Assembly: GCF_014077005.1 (NCBI RefSeq)
Contig: NZ_JACGVC010000044.1
Coordinates: forward strand, 434,001-498,000
Length of the DNA stretch: 64,000 nucleotides
Direction: 5' to 3'
Source of the DNA: Colwellia sp. MB3u-45
GTDB taxonomy: Bacteria; Pseudomonadota; Gammaproteobacteria; Enterobacterales; Alteromonadaceae
The translations under genes were made by a program, and so were the position numbers. This document shows, in pieces, positions 56,401 to 64,000 of the stretch (the first letter of the stretch is position 1; each line of letters opens with the position of its first letter). The notes below the pieces were generated by a model. It saw only the letters and a program-made list of their open reading frames with translations, ran no database searches and had not been told where the DNA came from.

Positions 56401-57354
56401 CTAGCGTTTTCTGATGTTTTGCTCAATAGCATCCATGAGTTTACCGCTAATATTTATTGGGTATGCTGCTTCAATTTCGCGAATACAGGTTGGACTTGTT
56501 ACATTGATTTCAGTGACTTTGTTGCCAATAACGTCTAAACCAACAAAAAATAAGCCACGTTTTTTCAGTTCTGGTGCAATAGTTTCAGCAATAAATTTGT
56601 CGCTAGCACTTAATGGGCGGGCTTCACCACGACCACCAGCGGCTAAATTACCGCGGGTTTCTCCTTGTGCAGGAATGCGGGCTAAACAGTAAGGCATAGG
56701 TTCACCATTAACGATTAATATGCGTTTATCACCGTCAACAATTTCTGGTAGGTACTCTTGTACCATAGCATATTGTGTTGAATGTGCTGTTAATGTTTCA
56801 AGAATTACGCCAACATTGGGATCATTCTCACCAATACGAAATATAGATGAACCACCCATACCGTCTAAGGGTTTGATGATAATATCTTTGTTTTCTTTAT
56901 GAAATTCTCTAATTTTTTGATTATTACGTGTAACTAATGTTTTTGGTGTTAACTCTGGAAACCAAGCGGTAAATAATTTTTCGTTACAATCACGTAAACT
57001 TTGTGGCTTATTAACAATCAAAGTGCCCGCAACTTCTGCGCGTTCTAACATGTAGGTGGCATAAATAAACTCAGTGTCAAACGGCGGATCTTTTCGCATT
57101 AATACCGCATCTAAGTCAGCTACATTGATGTCTTCTCGTTCATCTAATTCATACCAATGCTCAGTGTCGTCAAATACTTTCACTTTGGCTGCGGTTGCTC
57201 GACAAACGCCTTGCTCTAAATAGAGATCTTGCATTTCCATATAATAAATTTCATAACCACGGGCTTGCGCTTCAAGCATCATCGCCATTGAAGAATCTTT
57301 TTTTACCTTGACCTGGGCAATAGGGTCCATAACAACGCCAATTTTTATGCTCAT
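56401..57354 (-). CDS. gshB: Glutathione synthetase
   Basis: The ATP-grasp ligase that joins glycine to gamma-glutamylcysteine. The 317-aa length matches E. coli GshB (316). Blocks are KIGVVMDPIAQVKVKKDSSMAM, LMRKDPPFDTEFIYATYMLE, VNKPQSLRDCNEKL, IIKPLDGMGGSSIFR, QEYLPEIVDGDKRILIVNGE and INVTSPTCIREIE. It is part of the gshB-yqgE-ruvX group. Confidence 0.97.
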   Translation of the reverse strand: MSIKIGVVMDPIAQVKVKKDSSMAMMLEAQARGYEIYYMEMQDLYLEQGVCRATAAKVKVFDDTEHWYELDEREDINVADLDAVLMRKDPPFDTEFIYATYMLERAEVAGTLIVNKPQSLRDCNEKLFTAWFPELTPKTLVTRNNQKIREFHKENKDIIIKPLDGMGGSSIFRIGENDPNVGVILETLTAHSTQYAMVQEYLPEIVDGDKRILIVNGEPMPYCLARIPAQGETRGNLAAGGRGEARPLSASDKFIAETIAPELKKRGLFFVGLDVIGNKVTEINVTSPTCIREIEAAYPINISGKLMDAIEQNIRKR

Positions 57355-57477
57355 GTGTTTTCCTAAAGGTTATATGTTGATAAATGCCATGGCATTATTT
57401 ATATGCTGCAAGCGATTAAATTCTGTTAGCTGGTCTTTCTACTAGTTGCTCTATGGTGCACGAAACTTAACACTGAG

Positions 57478-58224
57478 TTAATTTAAATCACCGTAACGAC
57501 ATTGTAATGCCGTTATTGCGGTTAGGGCTGCGGTTTCTGTTCTTAGTACCCGCGGCCCGAGTAAAACATCGTGAAAGCCTGCTGTATTGGCACGAGCAAT
57601 TTCATCATCACTTAAACCACCTTCTGGCCCAATTAACAGGCGAACCCGTTGGTTTTCGATTGGCAAACTCATAATAGAGTGCTGGGCTTTAGGGTGTAAA
57701 TTTAGCTTTAATGCTGAACTTTCTTGTTGTAACCATTCATCCAAATAAATGGGTAGGGCAACAATAGGGACAGTGCAACGGCCACTTTGCTCACAAGCGC
57801 TGATCACTATTTTTTGCCATTGCTGGTGTTTTTTCTCTAAACGCTCGCCGCTAAGCTTTACATTGCAACGTTCACTAAAAATAGGCGTAATGGTATTAAC
57901 ACCTAACTCTACCGATTTTTGCAGCGTAAAGTCCATGCGTTCACCGCGTGAAACACCTTGTGCTAAATGAATATTGAGTGGCGACTCGTTTTCAACAATT
58001 TTTTTAGTAATAATCTCTACATCAGCAGACTTTTTATTTATATTACAAAGTCTTGCTTGATACTCAAAATAACCTTCTTGCTCTGCTATGCCATTAAATA
58101 GTGTAATGGCATCACCGTCTTTAAGTCGTAATACGCGCACAATATGGCCAAAAGCGTCAGCATTTAATACTTGTGTTTGACCTATTTCAAATGCTTGTGC
58201 TTGGTAAATACGAGGGTTACGCAT
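57478..58224 (-). CDS. rsmE: 16S rRNA (uracil(1498)-N3)-methyltransferase
   Basis: RsmE methylates U1498 of 16S rRNA. It is a SPOUT-fold protein with the knot motifs LLIGPEGGLSDDEI and LGPRVLRTETAALTAI, and a PUA-like N-terminal part (MRNPRIYQA; GHIVRVLRLKDGD). I use the ATG at 58224 (248 aa): ggat lies before it and the family start MR-x-PRIY begins there, while the ATG at 58239 would add five residues with no ribosome-binding site. Confidence 0.95.
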   Translation of the reverse strand: MRNPRIYQAQAFEIGQTQVLNADAFGHIVRVLRLKDGDAITLFNGIAEQEGYFEYQARLCNINKKSADVEIITKKIVENESPLNIHLAQGVSRGERMDFTLQKSVELGVNTITPIFSERCNVKLSGERLEKKHQQWQKIVISACEQSGRCTVPIVALPIYLDEWLQQESSALKLNLHPKAQHSIMSLPIENQRVRLLIGPEGGLSDDEIARANTAGFHDVLLGPRVLRTETAALTAITALQCRYGDLN

Positions 58225-58239
58225 AATAAGGTTATCCAT

Positions 58240-58763
58240 GGTTATTGTCGCAGCTATAGATGAGTGATATTACAGTAGCCGTTCAGGTTAAAGTTAATAG
58301 CGATTAAAGACCAAAGCTTTGTTGCTAGAAATTATGAGTAATAATTATTTCTAATATAGCCTGTTAATAAGGGCAACTCATCGTAAATTCAATTGTTTAT
58401 ATTAAAAAAATGATATTATTTTTTGTTAGCACTTGTTCAAAATAAAGCAGAAAAAATCGCAGGTTATTAAAACACTTGAAATTGAGATACTGCTGTTCTT
58501 GATTGAATTTTTATTAAGATAAGTCATTTGCCAGACGATTTATTATTTGCACCTATCTTATTATATAACTCGTGTTATTTTTCTCTCTTTGCCTGAGTAT
58601 ATCACTGTAATCATTGAGGTTGGTGAAGTACCGTCTAAATAAGTGGCAGCGGATGATGATATTTCGCCAATAGTGACAAGCAATAGCATATTAGGAGTAT
58701 TTTTATACGTTATGGCTGATAAGCCTATTGCAAATAAAAGCATGAAAATTCAAGCATGAAAAT
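58240..58763. other. 524-base intergenic region between metK and rsmE
   Basis: AT-rich and mostly featureless. A 60-codon minus frame (58561-58743) is visible but lacks a ribosome-binding site and starts inside the metK terminator flank, so I do not call it. The rsmE promoter must lie near 58300-58450; no site stands out. Confidence 0.4.
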
Positions 58764-58793
58764 AAAAAAACCGCTCAAAGAGCGGTTTTTTTT
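58764..58793 (-). terminator. Terminator after metK
   Basis: AAAAAACCGCT and AGCGGTTTTTT pair around CAAAG with A and T tracts, 28 bases beyond the metK stop. Confidence 0.9.
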
Positions 58794-58820
58794 AAACAGA
58801 AGCTTTAATCAAAGTACGAA

Positions 58821-60008
58821 TTAAATACCAGCTGACAAGCGCAGTGCTTCAGCTTTATCTGTTTTTTCCCAGCTAAATGCGGTGAAGGTATCATCGCCAA
58901 CGGTCATTTCAAATGGTTCGCGACCAAAGTGACCATAAGCCGCCGTTTGCTTATACATAGGGTGTAGCAAGTCTAACATTTTAGTTATACCGTAAGGGCG
59001 TAAGTCAAAGTGTTCACGTACTATTTCAACCAAACGCTCTTCAGACACTTTACCGGTACCAAAAGTATCAATCGAGATTGAGGTCGGCTCAGCAACACCA
59101 ATAGCGTAAGATATTTGAATTTCACAACGCTCAGCTAAACCCGCTGCGACAATGTTTTTGGCAACATAGCGACCAGCATAAGCCGCACTGCGATCGACTT
59201 TTGATGGATCTTTACCCGAAAAAGCACCACCGCCATGACGAGCCATACCGCCATAAGTATCAACAATAATTTTACGACCAGTTAAACCACAATCGCCGAC
59301 AGGACCACCAATAACAAAGCGACCTGTTGGGTTGATATGATATTTAGTGTCTTTGGTTAATAACTCGGCAGGTAAAACATGTTTAATAATGTTTTCCATT
59401 ACGGCACTGTGCAAGTCTTCTTGTTTAATATCTGGGTTATGCTGAGTTGACAACACAACGGTATCAATAGCTACAGGCTTGTTATCTTTATAAATAAAGG
59501 TTACTTGGCTTTTTGCATCAGGACGTAACCAAGGTAAAATTCCTGATTTACGTGCTTCAGCCTGACGCTCAACTAAACGGTGTGAATAATATAATGGCGC
59601 AGGCATCAGGGTTTCGGTTTCATTGGTCGCATAACCAAACATTAAACCTTGATCACCGGCACCTTGGTCTTCTGGATTTTCTCGGTCAACACCTTGGGCA
59701 ATTTCGGGTGATTGTTGGCCAATTAAGTTCATAATGCCACATGTTGCGCCATCAAAACCAACATCTGAAGATGTGTAGCCAATCTCAGAAATAACGTCAC
59801 GGGTAATTTGTTCTAAATCTACCCAAGCAGAGGTTGAAACCTCACCTGAAATAATAGCAACACCCGTTTTTACCATAGTTTCACAAGCAACGCGTGCATT
59901 TTTATCTTTGGCAATAATAGCATCTAAAACCGCATCAGAAATTTGATCGGCAATTTTATCTGGATGTCCTTCTGACACTGACTCAGAAGTAAAAAGGTGT
60001 GTAGACAT
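58821..60008 (-). CDS. metK: S-adenosylmethionine synthase
   Basis: MetK makes SAM from methionine and ATP. The 395-aa protein contains [71 protein letters not shown] and the C-terminal [21 protein letters not shown]. It is monocistronic, with a candidate MetJ operator upstream. Confidence 0.98.
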   Translation of the reverse strand: MSTHLFTSESVSEGHPDKIADQISDAVLDAIIAKDKNARVACETMVKTGVAIISGEVSTSAWVDLEQITRDVISEIGYTSSDVGFDGATCGIMNLIGQQSPEIAQGVDRENPEDQGAGDQGLMFGYATNETETLMPAPLYYSHRLVERQAEARKSGILPWLRPDAKSQVTFIYKDNKPVAIDTVVLSTQHNPDIKQEDLHSAVMENIIKHVLPAELLTKDTKYHINPTGRFVIGGPVGDCGLTGRKIIVDTYGGMARHGGGAFSGKDPSKVDRSAAYAGRYVAKNIVAAGLAERCEIQISYAIGVAEPTSISIDTFGTGKVSEERLVEIVREHFDLRPYGITKMLDLLHPMYKQTAAYGHFGREPFEMTVGDDTFTAFSWEKTDKAEALRLSAGI

Positions 60009-60095
60009 AAAACCTCGGTAAAAATTAACTGAAAAACAATAATCGTCTTTAATAACGATATTCTAACTGTTTAGTTAAGCTTTTTCTAGATTTAT

Positions 60096-60119
60096 TTACG
60101 CCTAGATGGCTAAACGTCT
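60096..60119. promoter_or_regulatory. Candidate MetJ operator (three tandem met boxes) before metK
   Basis: Three contiguous 8-mers, ttacgcct, agatggct and aaacgtct, match the met box AGACGTCT at 5, 6 and 7 of 8 positions in phase. They lie about 90-110 bases before the metK ATG. MetJ binds tandem met boxes cooperatively, so even weak boxes count. No metJ gene is in the window to confirm the regulator. Confidence 0.5.
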
Positions 60120-60206
60120 TTAAGACGGAAAAGTTTCAATATAAATTCTGTAGCCATTTATTGACAAAAATTAAGTTTTAGCGAGATGTAACCTGAAGTT
60201 AAGCTA

Positions 60207-61061
60207 TTAAGGATACATATTTAAGCGCAGTGGCCGTTGTAAAATGTGACTAAAAAGCGCTTGTTGTTTTAAGCAATACTTCGAACTGTAAAAGGTCGTT
60301 GTGCCTATATTATTCAGAGGATTAATGAGCTGATGTAAGGATAATTGCCGTTTTAATTGCTCAGTTACCGGCTGTGCTGTTTCCATAATGACTACGCTGT
60401 CGCCACATATTTCGTTAATCAAGTTTTTGATTAACGGGTAATGTGTACAACCTAATACGATAGTATCTACCCCTTTTTCGAGTAAAGGTTGTAAATAGCT
60501 CAACAGCATTAATTTGCACTCAGGCGAGTTTTTCTTGTCTTGTTCAATAAGTTCTACCAAGCCGGGACAAGGCTGAATAGTAACATCACTGTTATGACTA
60601 TATTGCGCCACTAAGGCTAAAAAACGCTGATTTTCAGCCGTAGCTTTAGTGACTAATATGGCTATTTTTTTGTTTTTACTAATGCGGGTTGCCGGCTTTA
60701 TGGCGGGTTCAACACCAATAACTGGAATTGAAATATTTTTCCGTAGCTGATCTATAGCATTAACCGTGGCGGTATTGCAGGCAACAACAATAGCTTTGGC
60801 GTTACGGGCAATAAACCACTGGGCAATTTCATTAACCCGTTGTTGAATAAATTCAGTAGATTTTTCACCGTAGGGTGCATATAGGGTATCAGCGACATAG
60901 AGCAAGTTTTCATGGGGTAATTGTTGTTCAATGCACTGCGTGATAGACAAACCACCAACGCCGGAGTCAAATATACCAATAGGATCGGCATTAGCCGTTT
61001 GGCGTTTACTTTTTAGGATTGAAGTAGCTGCTTTTATATCAGCTTGGTTTTGCATGGGCAT
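60207..61061 (-). CDS. murI: Glutamate racemase
   Basis: MurI makes D-glutamate for peptidoglycan. The 284-aa protein has IGIFDSGVGGLSI, DTLYAPYGEKS, VVACNTATVNAID and VLGCTHYPLIKNLI, carrying the two catalytic Cys residues. About 25 N-terminal residues (MPMQNQADIKAATSILKSKRQ) precede the core and are unlike the family, so a later start is possible. It is 198 bases upstream of metK on the same strand. Confidence 0.95.
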   Translation of the reverse strand: MPMQNQADIKAATSILKSKRQTANADPIGIFDSGVGGLSITQCIEQQLPHENLLYVADTLYAPYGEKSTEFIQQRVNEIAQWFIARNAKAIVVACNTATVNAIDQLRKNISIPVIGVEPAIKPATRISKNKKIAILVTKATAENQRFLALVAQYSHNSDVTIQPCPGLVELIEQDKKNSPECKLMLLSYLQPLLEKGVDTIVLGCTHYPLIKNLINEICGDSVVIMETAQPVTEQLKRQLSLHQLINPLNNIGTTTFYSSKYCLKQQALFSHILQRPLRLNMYP

Positions 61062-61335
61062 TGATTAAGCACAGCTTAAGTTTGGTGTAGTTAGTTGGGC
61101 CAAGTATATTATCAACAAGCAAATGAGATCTATACATATTTTGAGATAGGTATTGATTGCCAAGCTGCCGCCGTTGAGATGAGTCCTGAAGACAGGGGAT
61201 TTAGGAACGTTTAAAGACCAGTTTTTAGCTGTCAGTAAGTTAAAGTTTGAAGCTCAGTTTTGCTATGCTTTTCTAGGAGTGCGCAAAAATATTGTTGATA
61301 TTTTAGGATGAGTTACAGAATGAGAAAGTAGAGGA
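61062..61335. other. Non-coding interval between murI and 6S RNA
   Basis: About 270 bases with no supportable gene. The fau (5-formyltetrahydrofolate cyclo-ligase) gene that often follows 6S RNA is absent here. The murI promoter presumably lies in this stretch. Confidence 0.5.
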
Positions 61336-61519
61336 AGTGACTTCCAAGGTGCCGCAGTTTACATTTGTCCTGAACACCGGGTGTTCAGGGCGGACGTATC
61401 ATGCTAACCGTAGGCTTCCCGATACGAGCCGGGCTTGCACAATAGTTAATAATCAACATCCTTAGGTAAAACTTATCGGCTCAGGGACATAGTTCACAAC
61501 AAACACCCCAGAAGTCAAA
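61336..61519 (-). ncRNA. ssrS: 6S RNA
   Basis: On the minus strand downstream of zapA, the transcript would begin near 61519. It contains GTCCCTGAGCCGATA (61487 to 61473), the GGGAAGCC block, CCCTGAACACCCGGTGTTCAGG and CTGCGGCACCTTGG, all matching the conserved order of E. coli 6S RNA. The ends close: GACTTC at the 5' side pairs with GAAGTC (61344 to 61339), followed by GGGTG with CACC. The length is about 180. 6S RNA mimics an open promoter and sequesters sigma-70 polymerase. Ends are approximate. Confidence 0.92.
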
Positions 61520-61657
61520 AACATTATAGCGAATAATCTCAGCCAAATTAAGTCTTTTATTACTTGTAAGACCTGTTAGCTTAATGCTTGAACAAATTGA
61601 AGTTTCTTTAAACGAAAAGAGTATATTTAAAAATAGGTTAAACGATGAATAAGTGTA

Positions 61658-61963
61658 TTAGGCAGATTTAGTGCGGTTTACTGCTTGTGCAATAGTGGTT
61701 TGTAGCAGTTCAATTTTGCTTTGCATTTTTTCGCGTTCTTGCTCTTGCTCATTTCGTGCTTGGATTAAATCATGGGCAAGGTTTAATGACATCATCACCA
61801 GCGACTGCTCAACAGTTTTTGTTGAGAATTTTTTCTTGGCGTCTTGTTCTAAACGTTTGTTTATTTCACTCGCCGCCTGCAACAACGCAGACTCATTTCC
61901 AGCTGGACAAGCGACTTTTAGTCGTTTGTTGGCAACATTTATGGTGACTGTGTGTTGGCTCAT
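61658..61963 (-). CDS. zapA: Cell division protein ZapA
   Basis: ZapA bundles FtsZ filaments. The protein (101 aa) starts MSQHTVTINVANKRLKVACPAGNESALLQAASEINKRL (ZapA globular head) and ends in a long coiled coil (about 60-95). I use the ATG at 61963, because the family start lies there; the upstream ATG at 62014 would add 17 unrelated residues. zapA followed by 6S RNA is the conserved order. Confidence 0.93.
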   Translation of the reverse strand: MSQHTVTINVANKRLKVACPAGNESALLQAASEINKRLEQDAKKKFSTKTVEQSLVMMSLNLAHDLIQARNEQEQEREKMQSKIELLQTTIAQAVNRTKSA

Positions 61964-62198
61964 TGCGTGTATATTCTCAATGCATAATATTAGTTTATTG
62001 AGCTCTAAGCTCAAAAAATTGCGCTACTCGCTTGTAATACCAAGAAAAATACTGATAACTAAACTTAGTGCGCCATAAGATGAAACTATAACGGTGAGCG
62101 TTACACTATGCAAGTGATCTCTATGGTTTTTTCTGGAATCAAGGCTATGCCAATGTTAAGATAGCTAGCAATATCCCCCTGATTGAATTTATATTTTT

Positions 62199-62768
62199 AT
62201 GTCTGATAACACCGCTTTAGATTTTTCCGCCGCACAAGCGATATTAACCAGTGAAGGTATTGAGGCACATGCTGCTGAAATTCACGGTGTGCTAACAGGT
62301 TTGATTTCTGCAGGCTTTGAATTTGAAAGTAATGATTATATCGCTATGGTTAATGACATGCTTAATAATGCTGAAGGTTTACCGGTAGCCATTAAAAGCT
62401 TAGTTAAAGACATTTATAGTGATATTTGGCAAAAAATCCTTGATGACTCCTACGGCTTCCAATTAATGCTACCTGATGATGACGACTCAATTATTGAACG
62501 TGGACACGCACTAGGTAAGTGGGTGCAAGGCTTCAACTTAGGCTTTGGTTTACAACAAACAAAAAATGCCGCTTTGTCTGAAGATGTTAAAGAAGTATTG
62601 GTCGACTTTGGCGAAATTGCTAACTTGTCAGATGAAATGGAAGAAAATGAAGCGACCGAGCAAGCGTATTTTGAAATTGCTGAATATGTTAGAATCTCTG
62701 CACTATTGTGTTTTACTGAATTAGGCGCGCCACCTGCGCAACAAGACACAAGCGCGACCTTGCACTAG
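62199..62768 (+). CDS. ygfB: UPF0149 (YgfB) family protein
   Basis: A 189-aa acidic helical protein of the UPF0149/YgfB family. Blocks are AAEIHGVLTGLISAGF, LMLPDDDDSIIERGHALGKWVQGFNLGFGL and EQAYFEIAEYVRISALLCFTEL. The role is not settled; in pseudomonads YgfB affects gene regulation. It is divergent from zapA and directly upstream of pepP, as in E. coli. Confidence 0.93.
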   Translation: MSDNTALDFSAAQAILTSEGIEAHAAEIHGVLTGLISAGFEFESNDYIAMVNDMLNNAEGLPVAIKSLVKDIYSDIWQKILDDSYGFQLMLPDDDDSIIERGHALGKWVQGFNLGFGLQQTKNAALSEDVKEVLVDFGEIANLSDEMEENEATEQAYFEIAEYVRISALLCFTELGAPPAQQDTSATLH

Positions 62769-62921
62769 CGCTTCGCGGTTAAATTTCTTTAGTAATAAAA
62801 CGCTTAACGCTGACCTTTTAACGCTGAAATTTTAATACTAATAACTTAAAAATCAGCTTAAAACACTCAAGGTTGAAAACCTAACTGTCAAAATTTAATT
62901 ATAAAAAATAAGCTGGTATCC

Positions 62922-64000
62922 ATGATCAAAAACACCTTATTGCCCGTTGCTGAATTTTGTCAGCGTAGAAATGATTTTATGGCGCAAATGCCGGTAAATA
63001 GCATTGCATTAATTTCTGCTGGTCAGGAAGTTACCCGCAGTAATGACACCGAATATCCATTTTGCCAAAATAAGCACTTTTATTATCTTAGCGGTTTTAA
63101 TGAACCCGATGCCATTTTAGCCCTAATTAAAGGTGATGACGCAAGGTCAGCAGAAAGTGTTTTATTTTCTCGTGAAAAAGATCCTCAGCAAGAAATTTGG
63201 CATGGACGACGTGTTGGTCAAGTGCAAGCTGTTGACGTTTATCAGTTTAATCAGTGTTTTAGCTTAGCAGAAATTGATGAGCAATTATTAGCGTTAATGG
63301 CAGGTAAAACCGCCGTATTAATTTGCCAGCATGAACAAAATGCATTCCAGCAACAAGTACTTTCATGGTTAGCCGAGATTAAAAAGGCAGCTCGCACGGG
63401 TGTTAAAGCACCAACGACCTTAATTGATTGCAGTGCCTTACTAGATGAAATGCGCTTACATAAATCAAATGCTGAACTTGATATTATGCGCCAGGTTAAT
63501 GTCATCAGTGGCGGCGCTCATCAAAGAGCAATGCAACAAACTAAAGCCGGTAAGTTTGAATATCAAATAGAAGCAGAGTTATTGCACGAATTTGCCACTA
63601 ATGGTGCGCGTTACCCGGCTTATGGCTCGATTGTGGCTGGCGGCGATAACGCCAATATTTTACATTACACTGACAATGATGACGTGCTAAACGACGGCGA
63701 CTTATTACTTATTGATGCCGGTGGTGAATTAGCGGGTTATGCTGCTGACATTACACGCACATTTCCGATTAATGGTAGATTTACTGCGGCACAACAAGTG
63801 ATTTATCAATTAGTGCTTGATAGCCAAAACCTTGCCATTGCCGCGATAAAGCCAGAACAAAACCTTGCTGAATTAAACCGCATAGTGTGTGATTTTCTGA
63901 CCAGAGGTTTGCATGATTTAGGCATTCTCAAAGGCAATTTAAACATATTATTAGTTCAACGAGCCTGCAAAAAATACTTTATTCATGGCCTTGGACACTG
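62922..64000 (+). CDS. pepP: Xaa-Pro aminopeptidase P, 5' part (cut by window edge)
   Basis: The frame opens at the ATG 62922 and runs off the right edge after about 359 codons. The N-terminal creatinase-like domain (FCQRRNDFMAQMPVNSIALISAG, FYYLSGFNEPDA) is followed by the start of the metallopeptidase domain (GGDNANILHYTDNDD, IDAGGELAGYAADITRTFPING with the first metal Asp residues, and FIHGLGH at the window end). It cleaves the N-terminal residue before Pro. It follows ygfB after 153 bases. Confidence 0.95.
   Translation, partial: MIKNTLLPVAEFCQRRNDFMAQMPVNSIALISAGQEVTRSNDTEYPFCQNKHFYYLSGFNEPDAILALIKGDDARSAESVLFSREKDPQQEIWHGRRVGQVQAVDVYQFNQCFSLAEIDEQLLALMAGKTAVLICQHEQNAFQQQVLSWLAEIKKAARTGVKAPTTLIDCSALLDEMRLHKSNAELDIMRQVNVISGGAHQRAMQQTKAGKFEYQIEAELLHEFATNGARYPAYGSIVAGGDNANILHYTDNDDVLNDGDLLLIDAGGELAGYAADITRTFPINGRFTAAQQVIYQLVLDSQNLAIAAIKPEQNLAELNRIVCDFLTRGLHDLGILKGNLNILLVQRACKKYFIHGLGH

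Noticed and set aside
58561-58743. A 60-codon minus-strand frame between metK and rsmE.
   Set aside because: There is no ribosome-binding site, its start lies beside the metK terminator, it resembles no family I know and the surrounding sequence is AT-rich spacer. It could be a decayed remnant, but I cannot support it.

Overview
The window reads as an ordinary chromosomal segment of an AT-rich marine gammaproteobacterium. Gene order (lolB/hemA-prfA-prmC-sirB2-sirB1-kdsA; purL/mltF/tadA; hemW-rdgB-DUF4426-yggT-proC-yggS/pilT-pilU; ruvX-yqgE-gshB-rsmE; zapA-6S RNA; ygfB-pepP) and protein sequence point to Alteromonadales, most likely Colwelliaceae (Colwellia/Thalassotalea type). That placement is inference from synteny and remembered family sequences. 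I see no prophage, transposase, CRISPR array, rRNA or tRNA. Most genes are core housekeeping genes.

Layout. 1-7.9 kb: the 5' part of lolB (truncated by the window edge) opposite the hemA-prfA-prmC-sirB2-sirB1-DUF819-kdsA run (tetrapyrrole synthesis, translation termination, KDO synthesis). 7.9-15 kb: a dicarboxylate/amino-acid symporter, a 1241-residue Ig-repeat lipoprotein and an arginase-family enzyme. 15-19.7 kb: topA, the YlqF/RbgA GTPase gene and a HIT-domain gene. 19.7-23 kb: methionine gamma-lyase (megL) divergent from a TyrR-family regulator, with three TyrR-type boxes and a canonical sigma-54 promoter between them. 23-28 kb: a two-receiver regulator, yciH, and etfB-etfA divergent from the ETF:quinone oxidoreductase gene around PsrA-like and LiuR-like operator candidates. 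28-38.7 kb: YggN, a FapA/DUF342 protein, cinA, a plant-type DapA, an RluA-family synthase, an RraB-like protein, an iodotyrosine-deiodinase-like flavoprotein and a tandem Usp. 38.8-48 kb: purL, mltF, a tiny basic ORF, tadA, hemW, rdgB. 48-54 kb: DUF4426, yggT, proC, yggS and pilT-pilU. 54-64 kb: an AEC transporter, ruvX-yqgE-gshB, rsmE, metK, murI, 6S RNA, zapA, ygfB and the 5' part of pepP.

The most informative unexplained structure is regulatory. The megL/tyrR intergenic region joins a GAFTGA-containing TyrR homologue, a TGGCAG-N5-TTGCT promoter facing megL and three exact TGTAAT-N6-ATTACA boxes, which makes a complete sigma-54 enhancer circuit for sulfur amino-acid breakdown. The etf intergenic region has alternating CAAAC/GTTTG half-sites plus a TGACG-TTTA-CGTCA dyad, suggesting joint fatty-acid and branched-chain amino-acid control. 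Other points of interest are a hook-IN-like tandem domain nested inside a bacterial Ig domain, a 76-bp tandem duplication that creates a 23-codon leader ORF coupled to the fapA-like gene, and several short tandem repeats at gene ends. I did not find a clearly new multi-gene system.
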